Below are positions 7,870-15,723 of a stretch of 64,000 nt of DNA, piece by piece. The notes below the pieces were generated by a model, which was not told the origin of the DNA, made no database searches, and saw only the letters and a program-made list of their open reading frames with translations. Positions within the stretch are counted from its first letter, which is position 1, and the number at the start of each line of letters is the position of its first letter. This DNA comes from Chitinophaga varians (GTDB lineage: Bacteria > Bacteroidota > Bacteroidia > Chitinophagales > Chitinophagaceae): positions 124,001 through 188,000 of the forward strand of contig NZ_JACVFB010000008.1 in assembly GCF_014529945.1 (NCBI RefSeq), in the 5' to 3' direction. Position numbers and translations under genes: made by a program.

Positions 7870-9042
7870 TTATTTGTTCAGCGCAGGATTTTCAAAGCCC
7901 AGCAACACTTCAATCTGTTTGGTATATCCTACCGGAACAACAGATGCAGCGATCGTGATTTTACCCGTGCTGATAACGTTCTGGTCAGCATTGATATAGG
8001 CGCTAAAGGAGCTGATTTCTTCTGCCATCGCAGTGTTGACAGCGTTTTCGATTTTACCCTGCAGGTACTTGATCACCGGCACGCTGATTCTGCCTTGTGC
8101 ATCTACTTTTATTTCATCGTTCAGTTCTTCGAGATACGTCTGATAGCAGAGCAGGGTCACTTTGTCGATCACACGGCCCAGTGCCAGCTGGCTATAGTCG
8201 TCCGTTGCAGGAGCGCAGGTAGCGTCATCATTGAAGTAATAACCAGAGCGGCCAACAAATGCGCGCAGGAAAATATATCCTTTGTCATGCACCTGATCAG
8301 CAGCAGTAAAATCTTCTACTTTTTTGGTGTTCACGAAAGCTTCCAGTACGGGTAAAGCGCCATCTTTTACGCGGCCCAGGTTGCGCTGTACAGGAATCAC
8401 CGCAGCACGGCCCAATGCCAGGCCTACAGAGGCACTTGCATCGTTCACAGTACTACCGATCACGATGCCTACATGATTGGCGGAAAGAGTGCGGAGATCT
8501 TTTAACTGGGCGATATTTTCCGTATCTACTGCCCGGCCTTCAATCAGGATGCGAACGGGTTTGTACTGGGCGGCGAATGCCAGTGCCAGTTGCTGTGCTT
8601 TGGTAGTGGCGTCCAGTACGTCTTTATCGATACCGTCGGTCAATACCGGTGTGTAGCCGGCAGCCGGTTTTCTGGTGAGGCCCAGTAATCTGATACGGCC
8701 CTGTGCGGCGTCCAGCAGTTTTTTAGCGCTGTTGGCGTCTGCCAGATCGGCCATTTGGGTGAGCGTCACCGTATCGGCCACCAGCATAATGTACAGCTCT
8801 GCGCCTTCACCTGCCAGGTCATAAAACTCTTTAATGTGGCGGTATGCGCTGGCGTTGGTACCGGCGCTGGTGATGCCCAGGTTCTCCGCGTCGTTTAAAC
8901 TGAAGATAACTTTTGGCGTGCCTAACGGAAGGCCGGTGGCGGCTACACCGGTCAGTACCAGTCCTGCTACACCATCAGCAGTTGCAACACTTCTACCGAG
9001 GTTGCCATTTCCTAATTTAACTTCTACTTTTGGTAATCCCAT
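7870..9042 (-). CDS. Contractile tail sheath protein (DUF2586-like)
   Basis: 390 residues. The N-terminus (GLPKVEVKLGNGNLGRSVAT) followed by a nucleotide-fold-like middle and a C-terminal domain with KGYIFLRAFVGRSGYYFNDD then LGRVIDKVTLLCYQTYLEEL resembles the DUF2586 sheath family of Bacteroidota phages and tail-like particles. The last residues (SVVPVGYTKQIEVLLGFENP) form the C-terminal strand that knits sheath rings together. The start ATG at 9042 is the only sensible one. It contracts and drives the tube. Sheath plus tube show that this tail is contractile, not of the siphovirus type. Confidence 0.8.
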   Translation of the reverse strand: MGLPKVEVKLGNGNLGRSVATADGVAGLVLTGVAATGLPLGTPKVIFSLNDAENLGITSAGTNASAYRHIKEFYDLAGEGAELYIMLVADTVTLTQMADLADANSAKKLLDAAQGRIRLLGLTRKPAAGYTPVLTDGIDKDVLDATTKAQQLALAFAAQYKPVRILIEGRAVDTENIAQLKDLRTLSANHVGIVIGSTVNDASASVGLALGRAAVIPVQRNLGRVKDGALPVLEAFVNTKKVEDFTAADQVHDKGYIFLRAFVGRSGYYFNDDATCAPATDDYSQLALGRVIDKVTLLCYQTYLEELNDEIKVDAQGRISVPVIKYLQGKIENAVNTAMAEEISSFSAYINADQNVISTGKITIAASVVPVGYTKQIEVLLGFENPALNK

Positions 9043-9149
9043 TTTAGTCTATTTTAATCATTGTACTTGTTTACATCCGCACTTGTCCAATCACCTCCTT
9101 TGGTGTTTTTTTGCTGGCAGGATGCAGTTATTTATGGATGTTGAAATTG

Positions 9150-9581
9150 TTATTTGACGCTGCTGTATTTAGCCTGGCTGAACAGATCGTACAGGTGTTG
9201 TTTTTTGGTATTGCCATCCAGCTCACGTAACACTATGCTTTGCAGCTTTTGCAATATCGCTTCCTGTAAGGCCGGAGATGTTTTTCTGAGCTCTGTTACA
9301 AAACAAATCAGCTTCTCCTCTACCGTAGGTTGCTGCTGGCAGGTTTGTACAATGCTGAGGGTATGAATACCTGTTTCCAGCGCCTGCAATATTTTATTCT
9401 TCAGCAGGGTATCCGTATCTCCGGGGATGATGGTCTCCAGGACATCTGCCAATGGGCTTTCCAGTGCACGCTTCACAGCTTTTGTGATGCGCAGCGCCTC
9501 TGTCGCATATTCGTCTATATGCTCATCAAACTGCTGTAAAGCCCATTTGATTTTCAATCTCATTTTTTTACAAAAAGACAT
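9150..9581 (-). CDS. Unknown helical protein between amidase and sheath
   Basis: About 143 residues if translation starts at the ATG at 9581 (MSFCKKMRLKIKWALQQF); an upstream start would overlap the amidase. Almost entirely alpha-helical and charged, without a membrane segment or known motif. It sits 12 bp after the amidase stop and 107 bp before the sheath, so it may belong to the lysis group or be a regulator of tail assembly. Its function cannot be given from sequence. Confidence 0.6.
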   Translation of the reverse strand: MSFCKKMRLKIKWALQQFDEHIDEYATEALRITKAVKRALESPLADVLETIIPGDTDTLLKNKILQALETGIHTLSIVQTCQQQPTVEEKLICFVTELRKTSPALQEAILQKLQSIVLRELDGNTKKQHLYDLFSQAKYSSVK

Positions 9582-9592
9582 AGGTATAGGGT

Positions 9593-10003
9593 TTATAAAT
9601 CTTCGAATTCTCTGCGTGCATCGAAACTGGGGCATGCTTTTTTAACAAATGGAAAGTCCCGGTGTCCCTGCACCCGCGCTTCGGGGTATTGTTGCTTTAA
9701 ACGGGATACAAGTTCTCTCATGGTTTTACGCTGTGCGTCTGTCCGGTTATCCAACGGTTTGTTTGCTGCGTCTACGCCACCGATATAGCTAACGTGAATG
9801 CTGTAGGCATTATGCCCGGCAACACCGTTGCATATACGGTCCTCCGTTGCTAACTGAATGGAAGCGCCGAACTTGTCTATCAGATAATGATAGCCGGGAC
9901 TTTTCCATTTTAATTGTTGTTTCCAGTACTGCTGAATGGCAGCTGGCTTAGTATCCTGCGGGGTGGCCGTACAATGGATGACAATAAAATCAATGCGTCT
10001 CAT
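9593..10003 (-). CDS. N-acetylmuramoyl-L-alanine amidase, endolysin
   Basis: 136-residue Amidase_2/PGRP domain with no signal peptide. Zinc ligands are visible: His in VIHCTATP near residue 10, and His plus Cys in VQGHRDFPFVKKACPSF near residues 113-124. The GHR and CPSF signatures identify type-2 amidases. It cuts the amide bond between MurNAc and the stem peptide. Lack of a secretion signal plus the holin-like gene 3 bp upstream indicates cytoplasmic endolysin released by the holin, the lysis function of a phage or tailocin. Confidence 0.88.
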   Translation of the reverse strand: MRRIDFIVIHCTATPQDTKPAAIQQYWKQQLKWKSPGYHYLIDKFGASIQLATEDRICNGVAGHNAYSIHVSYIGGVDAANKPLDNRTDAQRKTMRELVSRLKQQYPEARVQGHRDFPFVKKACPSFDARREFEDL

Positions 10004-10006
10004 CGC

Positions 10007-10261
10007 TCACATTTTGGGGTGATTACTGTCGAGTACTTCTTCCAGCCGCTCCATCACCTTGGTGTTGTTGTCAATAACGCCCATCATCTTATCTCTGTCT
10101 TCATCCAGATATTGTGTAAGACGATCTTCCAGTTTGATCTGGCGTTTCCATAATATCCTGGCGATTACCACCAGCACTAATATCGAAAAGGCCTGATCGC
10201 CGAGCCGCTGCCAGATATTCCCGGCAGGATCAATTTGTAATAATATATTCAGTAGTTCCAT
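10007..10261 (-). CDS. Holin-like small membrane protein
   Basis: 84 residues with one strong membrane helix at about 24-42 (AFSILVLVVIARILW) and a charged, coiled-coil C-terminus (KLEDRLTQYLDEDRDKMMGV). This layout is common for holin-like proteins of Bacteroidota phages. It ends 3 bp before the amidase start, so the two form a lysis cassette. A pure holin role is inferred from neighbour and topology. The gene is transcribed from the operator-rich gap at 10.42-10.48 kb. Confidence 0.65.
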   Translation of the reverse strand: MELLNILLQIDPAGNIWQRLGDQAFSILVLVVIARILWKRQIKLEDRLTQYLDEDRDKMMGVIDNNTKVMERLEEVLDSNHPKM

Positions 10262-10422
10262 ACGGTGCTCACTATTATCAGTTTCACATTCGTCATCATG
10301 TCCCCATTTTTTGTTTACACCTTATGTACTATGTCCGGTTCTTTTTTGGGGTGCCTGTTATCGTTACAGGTGATTAACAATACAAAGAAACAACCTATCC
10401 GGGCACTTAAAAAATCGGGAAA

Positions 10423-10474
10423 CAATGATTAAACAATCATTGTATAATCATTGACAAGAGATTGTTTAATCATT
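10423..10474. promoter_or_regulatory. Repeated palindromic operator candidates in divergent promoter region
   Basis: The gap between the lysis gene (minus) and the gene at 10583 (plus) holds the perfect inverted repeat CAATGATT-AAAC-AATCATTG (10423-10442), another AATCATTG (10446-10453), and GATTGTTTAATCATT (10460-10474), which is the reverse complement of 10424-10438. Four half-sites of one 8-mer in 52 bp suggests cooperative binding of a phage regulator controlling the lysis and tail genes. Confidence 0.5.
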
Positions 10475-10582
10475 AAAAGCGCGTTTCAAAAAGAGGCTTA
10501 TTCCATGGAAATTTGCTGTTATTAAACAGATGATTTATCACCAGGATAAATACTGTCCTATTAAATACTTAAATCAGCAAAA

Positions 10583-11077
10583 ATGAACAGTTTATTCGCA
10601 AACATGTATGCAGCATTGGAAACGCGCATCACCACCAACATTCCTGAAATAAAAGGTGTCTTTCCGGAATTACAACAGCTGGACAACTACAAAGGACAAC
10701 CGGATGTATGGCCTTGTGTATTTATTGATTTCACCACTTTTGAATTTGAAAACCTGGCGCAACGTGAACAAACGGCCAGCGGTATACTGAGCTGCAAACT
10801 GGCTTTTTCGGTCACTAAAAGTGGCAGCACCGATTTTATCGACAAACAGACCGCGTTGGACTACTACGAAATCGAAACCAAACTTCATCAGTTATTACAA
10901 GGGTGGAGCAACGGCAGCTGTGCACCGCTCGTGCGGACCAAAATAGAGACCGCAGACAGAAAGGATACCTTCCGGGTAAGATCTTTATCGTATAGCCTAA
11001 CCTTTGAAGAGAGCGTGGCAACACTCCCTGGCAGCACCACATCCCGTCCGGCGGCGGATTTTCTGTTTCGGGCGTAA
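10583..11077 (+). CDS. Putative tail terminator/completion protein (gpU- or gp37-like)
   Basis: 164 residues on the strand opposite to the tail operon. The start (MNSLFANMYAALETRITTNI), the following PCVFIDF strand and the C-terminal half (KIETADRKDTFRVRSLSYSL) recall small tail-completion proteins such as Mu gp37/DUF1834, which are monomers joined in a hexameric ring at the top of the tail tube. It is separated from the rest by the operator region at 10.42-10.48 kb. I cannot exclude another function. Reading direction opposite to sheath and tube is unusual for a tail terminator. Confidence 0.4.
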   Translation: MNSLFANMYAALETRITTNIPEIKGVFPELQQLDNYKGQPDVWPCVFIDFTTFEFENLAQREQTASGILSCKLAFSVTKSGSTDFIDKQTALDYYEIETKLHQLLQGWSNGSCAPLVRTKIETADRKDTFRVRSLSYSLTFEESVATLPGSTTSRPAADFLFRA

Positions 11078-11102
11078 ACATTCCATAAAAACGGCATACA
11101 TA

Positions 11103-11129
11103 TTGTTAATAAATTATTCATTACCTTTA
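11103..11129 (+). promoter_or_regulatory. Bacteroidota-type promoter of the 11152 gene
   Basis: TTG at 11103-11105 and TACCTTTA at 11122-11129 (TAnnTTTG with one mismatch) are 16 bp apart, 22 bp before the ATG. This is close to the phylum's -33/-7 consensus. Candidate only. Confidence 0.35.
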
Positions 11130-11151
11130 CTAAATATAATTTTTAGTTAAA

Positions 11152-11622
11152 ATGAAAATTTATTCTGTGATATGCCGGTTTATGTTGGCCGCATTGTTTG
11201 TACTCATCTGCAGTAACGTAAACGCACAAACTATTAACAACAAGCTCATTGGCGTTTCTTATAAGGAGGCTTCTGTATTAAATGAACAAGTAACCAAGTT
11301 ATTTAATTTGATTATCATTCATCGTCCGGATTTGATTGTAGAAGGAACTTATCTGCAATATTTTAACGACGCTACAGATAGCAGCCGGGTGAACCTTAAC
11401 ATCCGATATGCGGTTAATCCTGAGACCAAACTGGTCGGTGAGGTGCTCATATATGGAAATAAGGATTATCTGGCCAAGATCTACAAAACATTTTTTGACA
11501 AAAAATTTGCGCCTAAAAACCCAAATTCGGTACTCGCCGACGTAGTCCGTGGTAATGAATATATCTCCATTAACACTAATTTTGACGACGGTAATATCAG
11601 GATAGAGGAAAAAGGGAAATGA
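11152..11622 (+). CDS. Secreted protein of unknown function in the phage region
   Basis: 156 residues with a clear signal peptide (residues 1-25: FMLAALFVLICSNVNAQ, cleavage after NAQ or before QT). The mature part is mixed alpha/beta with no motif I recognise. It has its own promoter and a strong terminator, and does not share the tail operon. Cargo genes with their own promoter are common in prophages (morons); a host-related role such as superinfection immunity or envelope change is possible but unsupported. Confidence 0.6.
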   Translation: MKIYSVICRFMLAALFVLICSNVNAQTINNKLIGVSYKEASVLNEQVTKLFNLIIIHRPDLIVEGTYLQYFNDATDSSRVNLNIRYAVNPETKLVGEVLIYGNKDYLAKIYKTFFDKKFAPKNPNSVLADVVRGNEYISINTNFDDGNIRIEEKGK

Positions 11623-11647
11623 TCATTTAATTGATGATATAAAAAAA

Positions 11648-11677
11648 GGGACGCAGCCTACTGCGTCCCTTTTTTTA
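11648..11677. terminator. Intrinsic terminator, bidirectional
   Basis: Perfect stem GGGACGCAG / CTGCGTCCC with loop CCTA (11648-11669), flanked by A7 on the left and T8 on the right. It can end the 11152 gene and, on the other strand, the 11694-12005 gene. Confidence 0.9.
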
Positions 11678-11693
11678 TACCCTCTGCCTCCCG

Positions 11694-12005
11694 TCACCAG
11701 GTCCACCAGGGGTATTGCTGCCGCAACTGTTTGATAGCCGGCTGCTCCTGTTTCATGATCTGTTCCAGCCGGCTGGTGTTACATTGCATGCGGTAAATGA
11801 TATTACTTTCCTTCACCCAGAATTCTTTTGATAACTCCTGGATAGCCACATCGTACCTCCTACCCTGCAACTTGATGTAGTAATAATACCTGTATAGCAA
11901 ACATTCATCACGTAAGGCGATCATATCTGCCGAGCGTCCTTTTCTTACTGTTTTCTCCTCCTGCTTGGTCACAAAGCTATTGAAGAGCGATTGTTGTCCT
12001 CTCAT
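11694..12005 (-). CDS. Unknown phage-region protein with replication genes
   Basis: 103 residues, strongly basic and Tyr-rich (LLYRYYYYIKLQGRRYDVAI). The central segment QELSKEFWVKESNIIYRM looks like a helix-turn-helix: a short helix, a turn with WV, and a recognition-like helix. It lies 21 bp after the DnaC-like gene on the same strand. A small DNA-binding or transcription role is plausible; no family recognised. Confidence 0.55.
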   Translation of the reverse strand: MRGQQSLFNSFVTKQEEKTVRKGRSADMIALRDECLLYRYYYYIKLQGRRYDVAIQELSKEFWVKESNIIYRMQCNTSRLEQIMKQEQPAIKQLRQQYPWWTW

Positions 12006-12026
12006 GTTTCTAAGCTATTTTCCTGG

Positions 12027-12806
12027 TTACCTGCGGCGGTCTTCTCCGTCAAGGGTAATCATGTTAAACATTTCCCGCATCCTGGATTTCACACGGGTAC
12101 CATAGTACTGTTCAATTTCAGCAGCTGTCAGGTTAGTGGTGATATGTGTATGATGCCAGGGCGTTTGCTGGTTATCATATCTGTTGAGCATGATTTCGGC
12201 CATCACATTTACCTGGTTACCGTAATTTTTCTTTAGTTCTTCCGTTCCGAGGTCGTCAAAGCAGATACCGGCGTGCCGATGATAGAAAGTATCCGCCGCC
12301 GTAGGCAACGGTACCGGACTGCTGTATCGGTAGAGCATATCATGTCCCTGCTCGGCAAACAAGGCGCTGAGGCGACGGCAATTCACCACCTGGTAACAGC
12401 GGCGGGGATTTTTATTGAACGCCCGCATCAGGGTTGTTTTGCCCGTCCCCACGTTTCCAAACAGGAGCAGCCCTTTGGAGAGCTTCCACGATTGTCCGTC
12501 GGCGGCCATGGCCTCGAAAGCCGGATCGTCTGTAAAATAACAGCACAGGGCTTTTACCGCTTCCCGGTTCATATCATCTACCTTAAATCCGTCTGGCACT
12601 ACCTGGGTACGCGTTAATATAAAATTGAATAAAGTACGACTGTCCCATTGCATGGCAGCAGGCTGTTGATGATAAGGAGATACCGTTGGTTGATCACCAC
12701 TACTGAGGGCGCTATTCAGCTCAGAGTTGCCCAAACTTCCTGACACCTGGGGTAATAACTCCTGCAGGCTGTTGAGTTGATTTGTTCTTTTTTCCGGATG
12801 CTGCAT
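12027..12806 (-). CDS. DnaC-like AAA+ ATPase, replication helicase loader
   Basis: About 259 residues from the ATG at 12806, which overlaps the previous gene by 86 bp; an internal start at MQWDSRTLF (about residue 52) is possible. Walker A is GNVGTGKT (117-124), Walker B is AGICFDDLGTEE, and the sensor motif is HITTNLT. The last part (GTRVKSRMREMFNMITLDG) matches the DnaC/IstB family, with the arginine finger in SRM. Such proteins load the replicative helicase on phage or plasmid origins. Paired with the DUF4373 protein as in many Bacteroidota phages. Confidence 0.8.
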   Translation of the reverse strand: MQHPEKRTNQLNSLQELLPQVSGSLGNSELNSALSSGDQPTVSPYHQQPAAMQWDSRTLFNFILTRTQVVPDGFKVDDMNREAVKALCCYFTDDPAFEAMAADGQSWKLSKGLLLFGNVGTGKTTLMRAFNKNPRRCYQVVNCRRLSALFAEQGHDMLYRYSSPVPLPTAADTFYHRHAGICFDDLGTEELKKNYGNQVNVMAEIMLNRYDNQQTPWHHTHITTNLTAAEIEQYYGTRVKSRMREMFNMITLDGEDRRR

Positions 12807-13578
12807 ATTTTGTCTCGTTGAAGTGATAATTAGCAATAAAATTATTGGCAAAGCCGGTCCAGTTACGGATAGGCGTATAGCCCTGCACCCATCCCAGTCC
12901 TTCCCATTTGTTCCAGAACTTATTGGCCATTTCGCGGTTGGCGCCGGCGGCGGCGAAAAACTGCTGCACGGCTTCCAGGGTGGGACTAACGGAGGGGGGC
13001 CACGCGGCGGCGGGGGGAGGCATGGCCGCTGTAGCGGCCGTCGTTTTTGTATTTACCGATGCGGCTCCGCCATATGGATATTCCTTATTTTCCTCTTCTT
13101 TTTTTTCTTCTACTTTACTTTGTGGCATTAATGGCGTGGCTGCCATGGTTTCTTCCGGAAGAAATGCCGTCTCGTCGCTATCCAGGTCTTCGACAAGGTT
13201 ATGTAAGGGGTTAATCACGGCCTTCCGTTTGGCGTCACGGATAATTTTCTGCCAGCGTTTCTGGATGCCTTTGCTGGTGAGAATAGCAAACTCCGTATAC
13301 ATGCGTTCATCAAAAAAGCCTCTTTTCACCAGTGTATGTACCACCGCCGTTACCAGTGCGCCGGTAACGGCATTACCGATACGTTTGGCGAAGATGTAGG
13401 ACATCTCGTTATTCCAGTTCGTATAGTATCCCTGCCGGTAAATCCAGCATAACAATCTGAGGGCAATGTATCCTCCCTGGATACCGTGCTCCTCTTCTAC
13501 CATCAACAACTTGGGATCGTCAAAGAGATCCACGTCCATGGGAAAATACATCAACCCTTCTGCAATTGGTCGTGCCAT
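12721..13578 (-). CDS. DUF4373 (Lin1244/Lin1753-like) replication protein
   Basis: 285 residues from the ATG at 13578 (a longer frame begins with a non-ATG codon further upstream). Residues 1-90, beginning MARPIAEGLMYFPMDVDLFD and continuing GYIALRLLCWIYRQGYYTNW, match the Lin1244/Lin1753-like N-terminal domain that is common in phage replication proteins. The middle is low complexity (Ala/Pro-rich around 170-200). The C-terminus (FWNKWEGLGWVQGYTPIRNW) resembles the DnaD-type domain. With the downstream DnaC-like protein it forms a phage replication initiation pair. Confidence 0.75.
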   Translation of the reverse strand: MARPIAEGLMYFPMDVDLFDDPKLLMVEEEHGIQGGYIALRLLCWIYRQGYYTNWNNEMSYIFAKRIGNAVTGALVTAVVHTLVKRGFFDERMYTEFAILTSKGIQKRWQKIIRDAKRKAVINPLHNLVEDLDSDETAFLPEETMAATPLMPQSKVEEKKEEENKEYPYGGAASVNTKTTAATAAMPPPAAAWPPSVSPTLEAVQQFFAAAGANREMANKFWNKWEGLGWVQGYTPIRNWTGFANNFIANYHFNETKYAASGKKNKSTQQPAGVITPGVRKFGQL

Positions 13579-14230
13579 TGAATATTGGTTTATAATCAAA
13601 CAATCACGGTGCCGGCTATAGGTAACGCCTGCACTGTCTATTTCAACTTCTTGTTTCAAAAGTGCCGGTATCCGGACATTCCATCAGGAATCTCCGGGCG
13701 GGCAGGTATAGTTAATATTTGCTTTGAATTATTGTCGGGGCGGCATTCAAAAAATGCGCTCCGTGCAGTTGTGCATTCAGGCTTGCATCCTGTATAATTT
13801 TTGCGGTTTTCCAACCGGGTTAACAAATAATATTATGCATGTATCCATGAGGGTGTCCGACATGTCTGCCGGCGGGTTTCATTATAGGATAAGCAGGTAT
13901 TTCCTGACGGCAGGGATGGTGGACGTCAAAAAAACGGATGCGTCCGGGCTGCTGTGGAAACCTCTAAATTGTCTGACATAGCACTTGTATTCATTGTCTG
14001 CTGTCTTTGGGATAAAGGAGTTTGAAGGTTAAAAATGAGGGTTTACACGGAATGGTCATGTCTTTTACATTCGACCAGTATCAAAATGGGGGTTAATCAA
14101 CGAACTTTCCTTTTTTTGACTACATTTGCGCCAACCATTATCTAATTAATTGACAGTATAAAGTAAAAGAATATTTGTCGTTTGACAAAATATATTTGTC
14201 TCATTATTTACCCATTTTTTTTGAAAAACA
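13579..14230. other. Intergenic control region, no gene seen
   Basis: 652 bp between the divergent replication and regulator genes. I see no coding frame with family-like composition. It holds a TACATTTG promoter-like box at 14121-14128 (plus) and the operator-like repeats at 14174-14200. The position and the opposite reading directions make this the likely lysogeny switch of the phage region. Confidence 0.5.
14174..14200. promoter_or_regulatory. Operator repeats upstream of the XRE-like gene
   Basis: TTTGTC-GTTT-GACAAA (14174-14189) is a perfect inverted repeat, and a third TTTGTC lies at 14195-14200. TATATTTG (14191-14198) fits the TAnnTTTG -7 box and overlaps the third copy. Autoregulation by the adjacent regulator is a reasonable inference. 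Confidence 0.5.
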
Positions 14231-14710
14231 ATGTCAAAAAACGAAGGCGATACACTCAGAAAACTTGTTAAATCAAGCGACTATCAGGTAAACGAATTTG
14301 CTGAAATGCTTGGCATGTCGAGACAGAATCTCAACTATCTGTTTAACAGGAAGTACATCGAGCAGGAAACAAAAGAGAAAGCCGCGGCCATAGTAGGCAA
14401 AACCGTGTCTGAAGCTTTTCATGAAACAACAGGCAGTGATGCTACAAACGACAAAGAGAAAGAGACTTTAAGGGAATTAGTAGAAGCTCAAAAACAAATC
14501 ATCTCGTATTGGCGCGAATTTCAAATCGCGCAGCTCATAAGGAACGAGGCATATCTTTCGGTAATTCTCCGCCGTCTGGCGGAATTACAGTTCCAGCTGG
14601 ATGACCGCAAAAAGAAACGGGATCTTGATACTGTGCTGGACGAAGCTGAACAGGCCGTTCAAGAAAAGATAAAAGAACTGAAAGGTCAATTGCAACTGGT
14701 TGTTTCCTGA
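14231..14710 (+). CDS. XRE-like regulator with coiled coil, putative phage repressor
   Basis: 159 residues. Residues 8-50 (LRKLVKSSDYQVNEFAEMLG, then MSRQNLNYLFNRKYI) form an XRE-type helix-turn-helix. Residues 75-155 are a long charged helix with heptad spacing, suitable for oligomer formation. The gene is the only large one reading away from the phage genes and is preceded by palindromic sites, which fits a repressor controlling the replication and lysis promoters. There is no peptidase domain, so it is not the self-cleaving LexA/CI type. Confidence 0.65.
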   Translation: MSKNEGDTLRKLVKSSDYQVNEFAEMLGMSRQNLNYLFNRKYIEQETKEKAAAIVGKTVSEAFHETTGSDATNDKEKETLRELVEAQKQIISYWREFQIAQLIRNEAYLSVILRRLAELQFQLDDRKKKRDLDTVLDEAEQAVQEKIKELKGQLQLVVS

Positions 14711-15200
14711 TATTTTCACTATTCATTTGCCACATATTTTTGAGGTTACAGGTACAAGATACGTCTTTCCTTACGATTGTTTTTGCGTAGTAATATTTTT
14801 ATTGAAACAGCTTTTCCACACCGATATAAACATACAAAAAAATTGTTTTCTTGTTTGTAATTATTAGCAGGTAATTACAAATAAGAAAACAATCGGAGCG
14901 TTCCTTCGAAACACCTTACCAGACATCATTTCGCAACTTCCAACCATCTCTGCACGCTATTTCAGCGGGCACCTGTCACCCATGTTTTTCAGGCAAATTA
15001 TCTACCCTGTTTTTTTGCTCAAAAAACATAGTCTGCCCCCATAAATAAGCACGTCTTTTTTCGACATTTTCAGCACACTTTTCTACCAGCAAAAATTACT
15101 TTTATGTGATTTCATCTCCATATATATACAAATAAATATTATTTGTCAGATCTTTATGTAAACTATCAACACTCATTATCTGAAGAAAAACAAATTGTCC
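14711..15200. other. Intergenic region at the right edge of the phage cluster
   Basis: 490 bp with no coding frame I can support. It contains the 22-bp inverted repeat and is AT-rich. I looked for a tRNA or an att duplication marking the prophage end and found none. Confidence 0.4.
14842..14893. repeat. Long inverted repeat, 22-bp arms
   Basis: Left arm 14842-14863 and right arm 14872-14893 match at 21 of 22 positions, with an 8-bp spacer (TTAGCAGG). A-rich sequence precedes the left arm, giving a T-run after the hairpin on the minus strand. It could be a terminator, a large operator, or an end of the phage region. Confidence 0.6.
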
Positions 15201-15629
15201 ATGAGCCAACAACACCCTAATCTCGAGATCATCGGTAAATTTTTTGACGCCTACAGCAAGTTTGACGCCGAAGCCATGAAAGAAGTAGTGGCAGAAGACG
15301 TAACATGGACGATTCCCGGACATCACCCCATGAGCGGCACTAAAAAAGGTATCACAGAAGTACTGGCCTACTTCTCAAAGCTCAGCGAATCAGGATTCAA
15401 GGCAGACCCCATCGTATTGGGCGTAAACGACCACTACGTCATTGATTGCCACCGTGGCTGGAGCACCCGCGAAGACGGCAACAACGTAGATATGTTGTGG
15501 TGCCTGCTGTGGAAAATCAAGGATGGTAAAATTGTGGAAGTGGTCAATTTCGCGGCAGATCAGCATGAAGCCGACAGGTTCTTTTACAAGGCTTACCAAC
15601 TGAAGCCTATTCAGGAAAGAATGGCCTGA
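15201..15629 (+). CDS. SnoaL/NTF2-like protein
   Basis: 142 residues starting at the ATG 15201; a TTG two codons earlier is possible. The cone-shaped NTF2 fold pattern is visible: N-terminal helices (EIIGKFFDAYSKFDAEAMKE), VAEDVTWTIPGHHPMSG, and the C-terminal sheet (LWKIKDGKIVEVVNFAADQH). These proteins are often isomerases, hydratases or dodecin-like binders. The substrate is not predictable here. It is monocistronic, ended by a strong terminator. Confidence 0.75.
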   Translation: MSQQHPNLEIIGKFFDAYSKFDAEAMKEVVAEDVTWTIPGHHPMSGTKKGITEVLAYFSKLSESGFKADPIVLGVNDHYVIDCHRGWSTREDGNNVDMLWCLLWKIKDGKIVEVVNFAADQHEADRFFYKAYQLKPIQERMA

Positions 15630-15669
15630 GTAAATGCATCACTTTAGATCCGTTGTATACCCGAACCGC

Positions 15670-15703
15670 AAAGCCGCTTACGTCCCATGATGTAAGCGGC
15701 TTT
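15670..15703. terminator. Bidirectional intrinsic terminator
   Basis: AAAGCCGCTTAC (15670-15681) pairs perfectly with GTAAGCGGCTTT (15692-15703); a T-run follows at 15706-15710. It ends the NTF2-like gene and lies 20 bp from the convergent hydrolase gene end. Confidence 0.9.
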
Positions 15704-15723
15704 GGTTTTTATCGGTGACCATA

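Noticed and set aside
15201..15629. NTF2-like gene as phage cargo
   Set aside because: It lies beyond the inverted repeat, with chromosome-like composition and its own terminator; no phage link is visible.
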